A DNA stretch of 64,000 nucleotides from Protaetiibacter sp. SSC-01 (lineage in GTDB: Bacteria > Actinomycetota > Actinomycetes > Actinomycetales > Microbacteriaceae), in NCBI RefSeq assembly GCF_014483895.1, contig NZ_CP059987.1, forward strand, positions 2,790,001-2,854,000, given 5' to 3'. Of this stretch, positions 35,930-43,435 are shown in pieces. A model generated the notes under the pieces. The model worked only from the letters and a program-made list of their open reading frames with translations. It was not told the origin of the DNA and made no database searches. A program made the position numbers and the translations under genes. The first letter of the stretch is position 1. Every line of letters starts with the position of its first letter.

Positions 35930-37761
35930 GCGTCCTCCCCTGTCTTCGCCGCTGGTTGAGTAGCGCCCGCAGGGCGCCTACTCGTTGGTTGAGTAGCGCC
36001 CGCAGGGCGCCCACCCGCTGGTTGAGTAGCGCCCGCAGGGCGCCTACTCGCTGATTGAGTAGCGCCCGCAGGGCGCGTGTCGAAACCAGCCCCCGTCACA
36101 CCGCTGCTGGTTTCGACACGCCCGCTGCGCGGGCTACTCAACCAGCGGGTGATCGCCTGCTGCTGCTGCTGTTGCTGCTGCTGGTCGCGCCGCGGGGCGT
36201 CTTGCGGGTTGTGGTCCTGCACGTGCGGCTCGGTGACAATCGGGATGGCTGAGGTCACCGCCGCCTGCTCTGCGACGAGGCCCTGGATGTTGTGGTCGGT
36301 CGAGGCGAGCGCATCCGTTCCGACCACCCAGGTGTCCTTCGACCCGCCGCCCTGCGAGGAGTTGACGACGAGCTGGCCCTCGGGGAGCGCGACGCGCGTG
36401 AGGCCGCCCGGCAGCACCCACACATCCGTTCCGTCGTTGACGGCGAAGGGGCGCAGGTCGGCGTGACGCGGGCGCAGTCCGTCGTCGACGAGGGTCGGAA
36501 TGGTGGAGAGCTGCACGACCGGCTGCGCGATCCAGCCGCGCGGGTCGCGCCGCAGCCGCGTCCGCAGCTCGTCGAGCTGCTCGCGCGACGCATCCGGACC
36601 CACGACGAGCCCCTTCCCGCCCGAGCCGTCGACGGGCTTCACAACGAGCTCGTCGAGGCGGTCGAGCACCTCCTCGAGGGCGCCGGGCTCCTCGAGCCGC
36701 CAGGTGGTGACGTTCGGGAGGATGGGCTCCTCGGCGAGGTAGTAGCGGATGAGGTCGGGCAGGTAGGTGTAGACGAGCTTGTCGTCGGCCACGCCGTTGC
36801 CGACCGCGTTGGCGATCGTGACGTTGCCGAGGCGCGCGGCGAGCATGAGGCCGGGCGAGCCGAGCATCGAGTCGGCGCGGAACTGCAGCGGGTCGAGGAA
36901 CTCGTCGTCGACGCGGCGGTAGATGACGTCGACGCGCGTGGGGCCGGCGGTCGTGCGCATGAAGACGCGGCCGCCCGAGCAGTAGAGGTCGCGGCCCTCG
37001 ACGAGCTCGACGCCCATGAGGCGCGCGAGCAGAGTGTGCTCGAAGTAGGCGGAGTTGTAGACGCCGGGCGTGAGCACGACGACGGTGGGGTCGTCGACGC
37101 CCTCGGGAGCGGATGCGCGCAGGGCCGAGAGCAGGCGCTGCGGGTAATCTCCGACCGGCCGCACGCGCATCGACACGAACAGCTCGGGCAGCGTCTGCGC
37201 CATGACGCGGCGGTTCGAGATGACGTAGCTCACGCCCGACGGCACGCGCACGTTGTCTTCGAGCACGCGCCACTCGCCCTGCTCGTCGCGGATGAGGTCG
37301 ATGCCCGACACCTGGATGCGCACGCCGTTCGCGGGCTCGATGCCGAACGCCTGGCGGTGGAAGTGGCTCGAGGAGCTGATGAGCTTCGCGGGGATGACGC
37401 CGTCGAGCACGGCTCGCTGCAGGCCGTACACGTCGGAGAGGAACGCCTCGAGGGCCTTCACGCGCTGCTTGACGCCCGCCTCGACCTTCGTCCACTCGGA
37501 CTGCTCGATGACGCGCGGCACGGCGTCGAGCGGGAACGGGCGCTCCTCGCCCGCGAAGTCGAACGTGACACCCTGCGCGAGGTAGGAGTCGGCGAGCGCC
37601 TCGGTGCGACCACGCAGCTCATCCTGCGTCATGCGCGCGAGGGCGGCGTGGATGTCGCGGTACGGCGGCCGCGCGACGTCGGGTGAGGCGAACATCTCGT
37701 CCCAGGGGCGGCCGCTGCGGCGCGTGGCGACCGCGTCGTAGCCCTCGAACAGCTCACCCAT
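35923..37761 (-). CDS. Circularly permuted ATP-grasp protein with repeat-derived tail
   Basis: The 612-residue protein has a CP-ATP-grasp core of about 500 residues. Visible marks are YISNR-like RRVMA stretches, FMRTTAGPTRVDVIYRRVDD, the glycine-rich VKPVDGSGGKGLVVGPD and the end segment SQGGGSKDTWVV. Family members usually stop soon after this. Here about 110 more residues follow: a nine-glutamine run, a short unique part, and four 11-residue units of the form RPAGATQ-x4, encoded by a 33-bp tandem repeat of the intergenic repeat family. The frame stays open to the overlap with the alpha-E gene. First gene of the trio operon. The predicted role is ATP-dependent amide-bond formation. Confidence 0.9.
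   Translation of the reverse strand: MGELFEGYDAVATRRSGRPWDEMFASPDVARPPYRDIHAALARMTQDELRGRTEALADSYLAQGVTFDFAGEERPFPLDAVPRVIEQSEWTKVEAGVKQRVKALEAFLSDVYGLQRAVLDGVIPAKLISSSSHFHRQAFGIEPANGVRIQVSGIDLIRDEQGEWRVLEDNVRVPSGVSYVISNRRVMAQTLPELFVSMRVRPVGDYPQRLLSALRASAPEGVDDPTVVVLTPGVYNSAYFEHTLLARLMGVELVEGRDLYCSGGRVFMRTTAGPTRVDVIYRRVDDEFLDPLQFRADSMLGSPGLMLAARLGNVTIANAVGNGVADDKLVYTYLPDLIRYYLAEEPILPNVTTWRLEEPGALEEVLDRLDELVVKPVDGSGGKGLVVGPDASREQLDELRTRLRRDPRGWIAQPVVQLSTIPTLVDDGLRPRHADLRPFAVNDGTDVWVLPGGLTRVALPEGQLVVNSSQGGGSKDTWVVGTDALASTDHNIQGLVAEQAAVTSAIPIVTEPHVQDHNPQDAPRRDQQQQQQQQQAITRWLSSPRSGRVETSSGVTGAGFDTRPAGATQSASRRPAGATQPAGGRPAGATQPTSRRPAGATQPAAKTGEDAC
35951..36148. repeat. Coding tandem array of family A repeats (33-bp period, four units)
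   Basis: Units start at 35953, 35986, 36019 and 36052 with TGGTTGAGTAGCGCCCGCAG or near matches, exactly 33 bp apart. The array closes with GTGTCGAAACCAGC (36077-36090). After 14 bp a mirror-image copy follows (36105-36148, from GCTGGTTTCGACACG to ACTCAACCAGCGGG). The whole array lies in the 3' end of the ATP-grasp gene and is read as 11-residue units. Confidence 0.9.
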
Positions 37762-37816
37762 GGGCAGAGCCTAGGCCCGCGATGTTGCGCGAGTGTTTCG
37801 GCCGCCGGGGCCGCCC

Positions 37817-37924
37817 CCGCTGGTCGAGTGCGCCCGCAGAACGGCACACCCCGCTGGTCGAGTGCGCCCGCAGGGCGGCCACCCCCGCGGGTCGAGTGCG
37901 CTCGCAGGGCGTGTATCGAGACCC
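37817..37924. repeat. Family A tandem array upstream of the ATP-grasp gene (34-bp period, three units)
   Basis: Three units with CCGCTGGTCGAGTGCG or near matches, anchored at 37821, 37855 and 37889, are spaced 34 bp apart and closed by GTATCGAGACCCC. They lie in the 390-bp gap between the divergent ATP-grasp and hmuT genes. The rest of this gap holds the structured segment at 37944-38044 and the iron box at 38121. Confidence 0.85.
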
Positions 37925-37943
37925 CCGCCCCACGGACAGGGAA

Positions 37944-38044
37944 ACGGCCCGCCGCAGGGGGGGTCGCGGGCGGGCCGTCTCACGGAGCTCGAGGCTCCGA
38001 GGGGGATCTCCCGCGGCGGCGACCACCACAGCGCCGCCGCGGGA
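37944..38044 (-). ncRNA. Candidate structured small RNA ending in a C-loop terminator
   Basis: Read leftward, a perfect 12-bp hairpin (38044-38033 with 38020-38009) is followed by a linker containing CCCCC and a small GGAGC/GCTCC stem. A 10-bp hairpin (37978-37969 with 37953-37944) comes next; its 15-nt loop holds seven consecutive C, and TTT follows. Two strong stems and C-rich single-stranded parts recall the actinobacterial 6C RNA, but only one loop has six or more C, so identity is unsure. A short upstream peptide frame starting MNAFPRRRCGG overlaps the first hairpin and would allow a leader-peptide attenuator instead. Confidence 0.35.
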
Positions 38045-38120
38045 ATGCATTCATGGTAGGTACGGACCCTGTGCGTCCGCCCGACGCGCGCTGGGAAATC
38101 GAGACGCGTCGCGATCGCAC

Positions 38121-38139
38121 ACAGGTAAGGCTCACCTAA
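38121..38139. promoter_or_regulatory. DtxR/IdeR-type iron box before hmuT
   Basis: ACAGGTAAGGCTCACCTAA agrees with the 19-bp DtxR/IdeR consensus at 15 positions by my alignment and ends 12 bp before the hmuT start. A bound repressor would block this promoter when iron is plentiful. Confidence 0.78.
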
Positions 38140-38151
38140 CACCCGCGTAGG

Positions 38152-39258
38152 ATGAGAAGCGTGACCCGAGCCCTCCGCGCTGCCCTCGCGGCAGCCGCAT
38201 CCGTCGTGCTGCTCGCCGGATGCGCCACCGCCCAGCCGGGCGACGCCGCCACCCCGACGCCCGAGGTCGACACGCGCCCGCTCGCCGAGCTCTCGCTCTA
38301 CGCCGACCCGCGCGCCGCCGAGGGCCCGCGCACGGCCGTCGCCGGCGACGAGGCCATCGAGCCGATCGCCGAGAACCCCGCGCAGACCCTCCCCGCGAGC
38401 GTCGTCTCGCACGACCCGAGCGGCGACAAGACGATGACCGTCACCGACACCTCGCGCGTGCTCGCCCTCGACCTCGCGGGCTCGCTCGCCGCGACCGTGT
38501 GGGGCCTCGGCCTCGGCGACACGCTCGTGGGCCGCGACATGACCACGACCTTCCCCGGCACGGAAGACCTGCCGGTCGTCACCTCGGGCGCGCACGCCGT
38601 CAACGCCGAGAGCGTGCTCGAGCTGCGGCCGACCCTCATCCTCACCGACGGCAGCGTCGGCCCGCGCGACGTGCTCGAGCAGCTGCGAGAGACGGGCGTC
38701 ACGGTCGTCTTCATCGAGAACGAGGCGAGCTTCGAGGGCGCGGCCCAGCTCGCGCGCGACGTCGCCACGGCCCTCGGCGTGCCCGAGGTGGGCGAGCAGC
38801 TCGCCGATCGCATCGCATCCGAGATCGACGACATCCGGGGCCAGATCGACGCGATCGCGCCGACCGACCCCGAGAGGAAGCTGCGCATCGTCTTCCTCTA
38901 CCTGCGCGGCGGCAGCGGCATCTACTACCTCTTCGGCCCCGAGTCGGGCGCCGACCACCTCATCGAGGGGCTCGGCGCGCGCGACGTCGCGGGCGAGATG
39001 GGCTGGGAGGGCATGAAGCCCATGACCGACGAGGCCCTCGTCGAGGCGGACCCGGATGTCATCCTCGTCATGACCGACGGCCTCGCCTCCGCGGGCGGCG
39101 TCGACGGCCTGCTCGCGGCGAAGCCCGCGCTCGCGCTCACGACCGCCGGCCAGCAGCGCCGCATCGTCGACATGGACGACGGCGAGGTGCTGAGCTTCGG
39201 CCCGCGCACCGCGCGCGTGCTCGACGCGCTCGCGCGCGTGCTCTACGCGGAGCCCTGA
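38152..39258 (+). CDS. hmuT: Hemin-binding lipoprotein
   Basis: The 368-residue protein has a signal with lipobox LAGC (Cys23) and a type III periplasmic binding domain (VLALDLAGSLAATVWGLGLG, the LRPTLILTDGSV turn, the long helix IDDIRGQIDAI). The YLRGGSGIYYLFGPESGADHLIEGLG segment is typical of HmuT/hemin binders. The start is ATG 38152; GTG 38161 is an alternative. No permease or ATPase follows. The likely partners are hmuU and hmuV at 24704-26532, which also have an iron-box-like site. Confidence 0.87.
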   Translation: MRSVTRALRAALAAAASVVLLAGCATAQPGDAATPTPEVDTRPLAELSLYADPRAAEGPRTAVAGDEAIEPIAENPAQTLPASVVSHDPSGDKTMTVTDTSRVLALDLAGSLAATVWGLGLGDTLVGRDMTTTFPGTEDLPVVTSGAHAVNAESVLELRPTLILTDGSVGPRDVLEQLRETGVTVVFIENEASFEGAAQLARDVATALGVPEVGEQLADRIASEIDDIRGQIDAIAPTDPERKLRIVFLYLRGGSGIYYLFGPESGADHLIEGLGARDVAGEMGWEGMKPMTDEALVEADPDVILVMTDGLASAGGVDGLLAAKPALALTTAGQQRRIVDMDDGEVLSFGPRTARVLDALARVLYAEP

Positions 39259-39285
39259 GCCGGCGATCCTCTCCGCGGGGAGGCG

Positions 39286-40176
39286 TCAGTCGGTCGGCGG
39301 GGCCGGCGGCGTGCCGAGCGCGTCGAGCGCGCTCCAGAACTCGACGTCGATGACGGCGTGCTCGTGCTTCTCGAGCTCCGCGAGGCGCTCGACCGAGTTG
39401 ATTCCGACGACGGTCGTGTGGATGCGCGGCTCGCGCAGCGAGAAGTGCAGGGCCGCCGCGGCGGGCTCGACACCCCACTCGGCGCACAGCGCGCGGAAGC
39501 GGTCGACGTGTGCGAGGAACTCGGGGCTCGGCTCCGAGTAGCCGTAGGTGCGGCCGCGGAAGTTGTCGCCCGCGAGGATGCCCGCGCCGAAGGGCGCCGC
39601 GTTGAACACCGTCATGCCGCGCTCCGTCGCGAGCTCGAGGATGCGCTCGGCCGAACGGTCGACGACCGTGTAGCGGTTGTGGGTGAGCACGACGTCGAAC
39701 GCGTCGGTCTTCACGTACTCCTCGACGAGCTCGCGGCGGCCGGCCGCGATGCCGATCGCTCCGATGCGCCCCTGCTCGCGCAGGCGCAACAGCACATCGA
39801 CCGCGCCGCCGGGCGCCATCGCCTCCGCGACCGAGATCGTGTACGGATCATGCAGCTGGTAGAGCGGCAGCGTCTCGAGGCCGAGACGCTCGGTCGACTC
39901 CTCGAAGCTGCGCCGCATCCGGTCGCCCGAGAATGCGCCCGTCACCGGGTCCTGGTCGCCCTTCGAGAACACCACGCGGTCCTCGGGGAGGCCGCCCAGC
40001 TCGCGGATGGCCTCGCCGAGCAGGCGCTCGCTCTCGCCGTCGGCATAGTTGTTCGACGTGTCGGCCTGGCGGTAGCGCGACGTCAGGATCGCCTTCGCGA
40101 GGCCGAGGTCGGCGCTGGGGCGCTTGCCGAGACCGGATGTTCCGACGGTGATGGGTTCGAGCACGACATCGAGCAT
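39286..40176 (-). CDS. Aldo/keto reductase
   Basis: The 296-residue TIM-barrel protein has SRYRQADTSNNYADGESERLLG with the catalytic Asp and Tyr, a YQLHDPYTISVAE segment, and the NADPH-binding end VVGINSVERLAELE. It resembles D-threo-aldose 1-dehydrogenase / L-fucose dehydrogenase-like enzymes. Start ATG 40176 is uncertain, with ATG 40185 as alternative. It is convergent with hmuT, only 27 bp between stops. Confidence 0.82.
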   Translation of the reverse strand: MLDVVLEPITVGTSGLGKRPSADLGLAKAILTSRYRQADTSNNYADGESERLLGEAIRELGGLPEDRVVFSKGDQDPVTGAFSGDRMRRSFEESTERLGLETLPLYQLHDPYTISVAEAMAPGGAVDVLLRLREQGRIGAIGIAAGRRELVEEYVKTDAFDVVLTHNRYTVVDRSAERILELATERGMTVFNAAPFGAGILAGDNFRGRTYGYSEPSPEFLAHVDRFRALCAEWGVEPAAAALHFSLREPRIHTTVVGINSVERLAELEKHEHAVIDVEFWSALDALGTPPAPPTD

Positions 40177-40202
40177 GCCTCCCATGCTCGCAGAGGCGGC
40201 GG

Positions 40203-40829
40203 CTATTCGCCCGACGAGAAGACAGGTTCGGCGCCCTCCGCCGCTTCCCACGCCTCCGCGATGAGCTCCGCGCCGAGCGGTGTCGGATGCACGCCGTCGG
40301 CTGCGATCGCGGCGGCGCCGTGGTGCGCGGCGGCGACCGTGAGGATGCGGTGCAGCGGCACGAACGCGGCGTGGAACTCCGTCGCGAGCGAGGCCACGGC
40401 ATCCCGCTTGCCCGCGAGGTCGTCGAGCCACTCCTGCTGCGCCTCGTCGACGGGCACGACGAACGGCTCGACGAGGATGAGCCGCGGGTTGACCGTCGCG
40501 CGCGCCTCGTCGAGCAGCCCGCGGTAGACCGCCTCGAAGTGCTGGGCGCTCGTGGGCAGGCCGCTGTCGAAGCGGCGCCAGGTGTCGTTGACACCCACAT
40601 AGACCGTGAGCACGCTCGGAGCGACGTCGATCACGTCGCGCTGCCAGCGGTCGGCGAGGTCTCCGATGCGGTCGCCGCCGATGCCGCGGTTGACGATCGC
40701 GCGGTGGTCGCCGCGGCGGGCGAGACCCTGCGCCGCGAGCCGCACATAGCCGTGGCCGAGGCCCTCGGGGTCGTCGCGGCGCCCCGCATCCGTGATGGAG
40801 TCGCCGATGAAGAGGACAGGGCCGGTCAT
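40203..40829 (-). CDS. SGNH/GDSL-family hydrolase
   Basis: The 208-residue protein contains block I FIGDSITDAGRR (Ser10), block II NRGIGGDR, block III VYVGVNDTWR and block V DGVHPTPLGAELIA. It is a typical short cytoplasmic GDSL esterase (TesA/rhamnogalacturonan-acetylesterase-like). It shares little with the SGNH protein at 23946 beyond the blocks. It lies upstream of the aldo/keto reductase gene on the same strand with a 26-bp gap, so co-transcription is likely. Confidence 0.88.
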   Translation of the reverse strand: MTGPVLFIGDSITDAGRRDDPEGLGHGYVRLAAQGLARRGDHRAIVNRGIGGDRIGDLADRWQRDVIDVAPSVLTVYVGVNDTWRRFDSGLPTSAQHFEAVYRGLLDEARATVNPRLILVEPFVVPVDEAQQEWLDDLAGKRDAVASLATEFHAAFVPLHRILTVAAAHHGAAAIAADGVHPTPLGAELIAEAWEAAEGAEPVFSSGE

Positions 40830-40867
40830 GCGAGCAGGTTAGGGCACACCGGGGTCATGATGGGGTG

Positions 40868-41527
40868 ATGGCCGAGCTCCACGTGATCGTGCTGCCGGGC
40901 GGCGGGTACCACCGGCACGCCCCGCACGAGGGCGAGCCGGTCGCCGAATGGCTGCGGGGGCTCGGGCACGACGCGAGCGTCTTCGCCTACCCCGTGCTGA
41001 CGCCGCATCCGGGGCCGCTGGATGCCGTGCGCGCCGAGGTGCGGCGCGTGCGCTCGGCGGGTGCCGCGCGGGTGGCGCTGCTCGGGTTCTCGGCGGGCGG
41101 GCACGCGGCGGGAATGGCGGCGTATGCGCCCGGCGCCTCCCCCGAGGAGCGTGTCGACGCGGTCGTGCTCGGCTACGCGGTCGTGTCGATGATGCTGGCG
41201 AAGCACAAGGGCTCGCGCGTCAACCTGCTCGGCGAGAGGGCGACGTGGGACGCCCGGCGAGAGACGTCGCTCGACCAGCTCGTGACCGCCGACGCCCCGC
41301 CCACCTTCGTGTGGCACACCGCCGAGGACGCCGTCGTGCCCGTGCAGCACAGCTACCTGCTCGGAATGTCGCTCGCCGCCGCGGGCGTGCCCCACGAGGT
41401 GCACGTGCTGCCCGGGGCGAAGCACGGCGTCGGCCTCGCCACCGGCACCCCCGCCGCCGCCTGGACGGATGCGTGCGCGGCCTGGCTGCGGCGGCTCGGC
41501 GCCGCAGCCGTGCCGTCTGTGGATTAG
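40868..41527 (+). CDS. Alpha/beta hydrolase, BD-FAE/esterase type
   Basis: The 219-residue protein has VLPGGGYHRHAPHEGEPVAEW (oxyanion HGGG-like loop), the nucleophile GFSAGGHAAG, an acid in WHTAEDAVVPVQHS and the late histidine PGAKHGVGL. This layout fits acetyl-esterases of the BD-FAE/endo-xylanase-esterase group. ATG 40868 is chosen over GTG 40865. It diverges from the SGNH hydrolase gene with 38 bp between them. Confidence 0.83.
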   Translation: MAELHVIVLPGGGYHRHAPHEGEPVAEWLRGLGHDASVFAYPVLTPHPGPLDAVRAEVRRVRSAGAARVALLGFSAGGHAAGMAAYAPGASPEERVDAVVLGYAVVSMMLAKHKGSRVNLLGERATWDARRETSLDQLVTADAPPTFVWHTAEDAVVPVQHSYLLGMSLAAAGVPHEVHVLPGAKHGVGLATGTPAAAWTDACAAWLRRLGAAAVPSVD

Positions 41528-41914
41528 GGCGCGGGCTGCCGCCCGCGCGCTGCGCTTCCCCGCGCTCGCGCGCGGCACGGCGGCAAGCGGGAGAAGGGGC
41601 GCTTCCGCGGGTCATCAGAGGTGGGTCTCGATACACGCGTGGTCACGCTGCGCGCGGCCGCGCGCACTCGACCAGCGGTTGAGCGGCGGTGCGAGTTCAC
41701 CGCGGTTCGCCTGGCGCGCGTTCACCGCTGGTTGAGTGCCGCGCGCCGCGCCCGCAGGGCGCGACGCACGGCGTATCGAAACCCGAGGGACGAATGACGT
41801 GCGGAGGTCTCGCATCTAGTGCCCGCTCTTGATACGCCGTGCGAGGGTTTCGATACGCGTCGTGCCGCGCGTCGCGCGGCGCGGCGCTACTCAACCAACG
41901 GAAAAGGGCACCCC
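41528..41914. repeat. Gap with three family A repeats
   Basis: No gene is visible. Copies are at 41624-41678 (GGTCTCGATACACG to CACTCGACCAGCGG), 41725-41783 (CCGCTGGTTGAGTGCC to GTATCGAAACC) and 41846-41901 (GGTTTCGATACGCG to TACTCAACCAACGG). Middles are long GC hairpins such as GCCGCGCGTCGCGCGGCGC. A truncated end (CTCAACCAGCGGG, from 41914) runs into the next gene and supplies its stop codon. The first 96 bases hold GC-rich sequence without a feature. Confidence 0.82.
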
Positions 41915-43060
41915 TCAACCAGCGGGAGGCGCGACGGGCGGCGGCACGGCCCCCAGCAGCGCCTGCGCCACCGTCGCGTGCACCGACTCCGTGTCGGACG
42001 GGTGGTAGATGCCCGCGAGCACGTCGCGCTGCAGCCGCACGAGCTCGCTGCCGCTGCGGTACCCGCCACCGCCGGCGACGCGCATCGCCTGGTCGACGAC
42101 GTACCGCGCCGTCTCGGTCGTGCGGTGCTTCACCCCGGTCAGGTCGCGGAACCACCGCGCACCCCGGTCGACGCCGCCGTCGACGTCGCGGGCGACCGCC
42201 TCCAGCTGCGGGCCGAGCGCGTCGAGGGCGAGGGCGGCATCCGCGATGCGCCAGCGGATGTCGGGGTCGGCCGAGTAGGGCGCTCCCCCGTTCTTGAGGC
42301 TCGTGCGCCTGTGGGCCGCCTCGACGGCGAGCTCGAGCGCGCGATCCGCGATGCCGGTGTACACGGCGCCGATGAGGGTCAGGAAGTTGGCGAAGAGGGC
42401 GAAGATGAACGGATCGGCGTTGGGGCCTACCGGCAGGAACCGCACGATGCGCTCGTCGGGCACGACCACGTGGTCGAGCTTCGTGGTGCGCGACTGGGTG
42501 GCGCGCATGCCGAGGGTGTCCCAGTCGTCGAGGGTCGTGACGCCGGTGTCGTCGCGGGTCAGGATGCCGTGCACGAGCCGCGGGGCGCCCTCGCCCTCGG
42601 TCTGCTTGCCGAAGACGATGAGCCGCGTCCAGGCGGGGGCGAGCGAGGTGAAGATCTTGGTGCCCGTGAACGCGTAACCGGGCACGGGGGTCTCGACGCG
42701 TTCGGCCGTCGTGAGCGAGTCCCACATGACGAGGTCGTTGCCGGGCTCCGAGTTGCCGAACGCGAAGAGCTCGCCGGCCTCGGCATCCGCGAGCACCCAC
42801 GCGAGAGAGTCGTCACCGCGCTCGGCGAGCGTGCGGGCGATGCCGACGACGACGAGGTGCATGTTCACCGCGAGCGCGGTGGCGGGAGCGTAGGCGGCGA
42901 GCAGGCGCTGGTCGGCGACCGAGTCGGCGAGGCTGCGGGGTTTCAGGTAGCCGGCCTCGCGGAGCTCGGCGAGGTCCTCGTCGAAGAAGCGGTTGTCGCG
43001 GTCGTAGTCGGCGGCGCGCGAGCGGATCCGCTCGAGCAGCTCTGGGCTCAGCACGGTCAC
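41915..43060 (-). CDS. Acyl-CoA dehydrogenase family protein
   Basis: The 381-residue protein follows the acyl-CoA dehydrogenase fold: a helical N-domain, the flavin segment around LFAFGNSEPGNDLVMWDS, a beta domain with YAFTGTKIFTSLAP and MRATQSRTTKLDHVVVPDE, and C-terminal helices ending with the YRSGSELVRLQRDVLAG region. The usual catalytic Glu position is not obvious, so a flavin monooxygenase of the same fold is possible. The start is GTG 43060. The last codons and stop (Ala-Gly-TGA) lie inside a truncated family A repeat, so the present C-terminus was shaped by the repeat. Confidence 0.84.
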   Translation of the reverse strand: MTVLSPELLERIRSRAADYDRDNRFFDEDLAELREAGYLKPRSLADSVADQRLLAAYAPATALAVNMHLVVVGIARTLAERGDDSLAWVLADAEAGELFAFGNSEPGNDLVMWDSLTTAERVETPVPGYAFTGTKIFTSLAPAWTRLIVFGKQTEGEGAPRLVHGILTRDDTGVTTLDDWDTLGMRATQSRTTKLDHVVVPDERIVRFLPVGPNADPFIFALFANFLTLIGAVYTGIADRALELAVEAAHRRTSLKNGGAPYSADPDIRWRIADAALALDALGPQLEAVARDVDGGVDRGARWFRDLTGVKHRTTETARYVVDQAMRVAGGGGYRSGSELVRLQRDVLAGIYHPSDTESVHATVAQALLGAVPPPVAPPAG

Positions 43061-43435
43061 GGGTCAACGGTACGCGGGTGGGCGGTCGCCCCGCTGGTCG
43101 AGTGACCTCCCCACCCCCGCTGGTCTGGTGCCCGCCCCCACCCCCGCTGGTCGACTGCCCGCCCCCACCGCTGGTTGAGTAGCGCGCGGCCGCGAAGCGA
43201 CCGCACGCGTATCGAAACCCTCGCACCGCGTATCAAGAGCGGGGCGGGGAACGATCCCGTGGCGACGTCATAGCGCCGTCCGGTTTCGATACGCCGTGCG
43301 TCGCGCCTGCGGCGCGGCGCGCGGCACTCAACCAGCGGGAGAGCGGGCGCCCGGCGCAGCGGTGACGCGGGGGCCGCGCAGCGTCATCCGCCCGTCCGGT
43401 TTCGATACGCCGCTTCGCGGCTACTCAACCAGCGG
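43061..43435. repeat. Gap with three degenerate and three complete family A repeats
   Basis: Degenerate half copies (CCGCTGGTCGAGTGACC and two variants) lie at 43091-43160. Complete copies are at 43168-43219, 43282-43338 and 43398-43435. The last is the shortest and clearest: GGTTTCGATACGCC, hairpin GCCGCTTCGCGGC, TACTCAACCAGCGG. The 43282-43338 copy is identical over 57 bp to the copy at 47699-47755. The final copy overlaps the stop of the next gene. No gene is seen in the gap. Confidence 0.85.

Noticed and set aside
35951-36148. Tandem repeats considered as a CRISPR array
   Set aside because: The units are contiguous with no unique spacers, lie inside a gene, and belong to the intergenic family A; no cas gene is present.
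37817-37924. Tandem units considered as regulator-binding iterons of a replication origin
   Set aside because: The same units occur at many other loci, and no replication-initiator gene is nearby.
38009-38044. A tRNA-like or riboswitch fold before hmuT on the plus strand
   Set aside because: The hairpin is followed by an iron box and promoter on the plus strand, with no cloverleaf, anticodon stem or known riboswitch core.
41912-43435. Repeat-truncated genes considered as pseudogenes
   Set aside because: The acyl-CoA dehydrogenase and Gfo/Idh products are near full family length; only the last few residues derive from the repeat.
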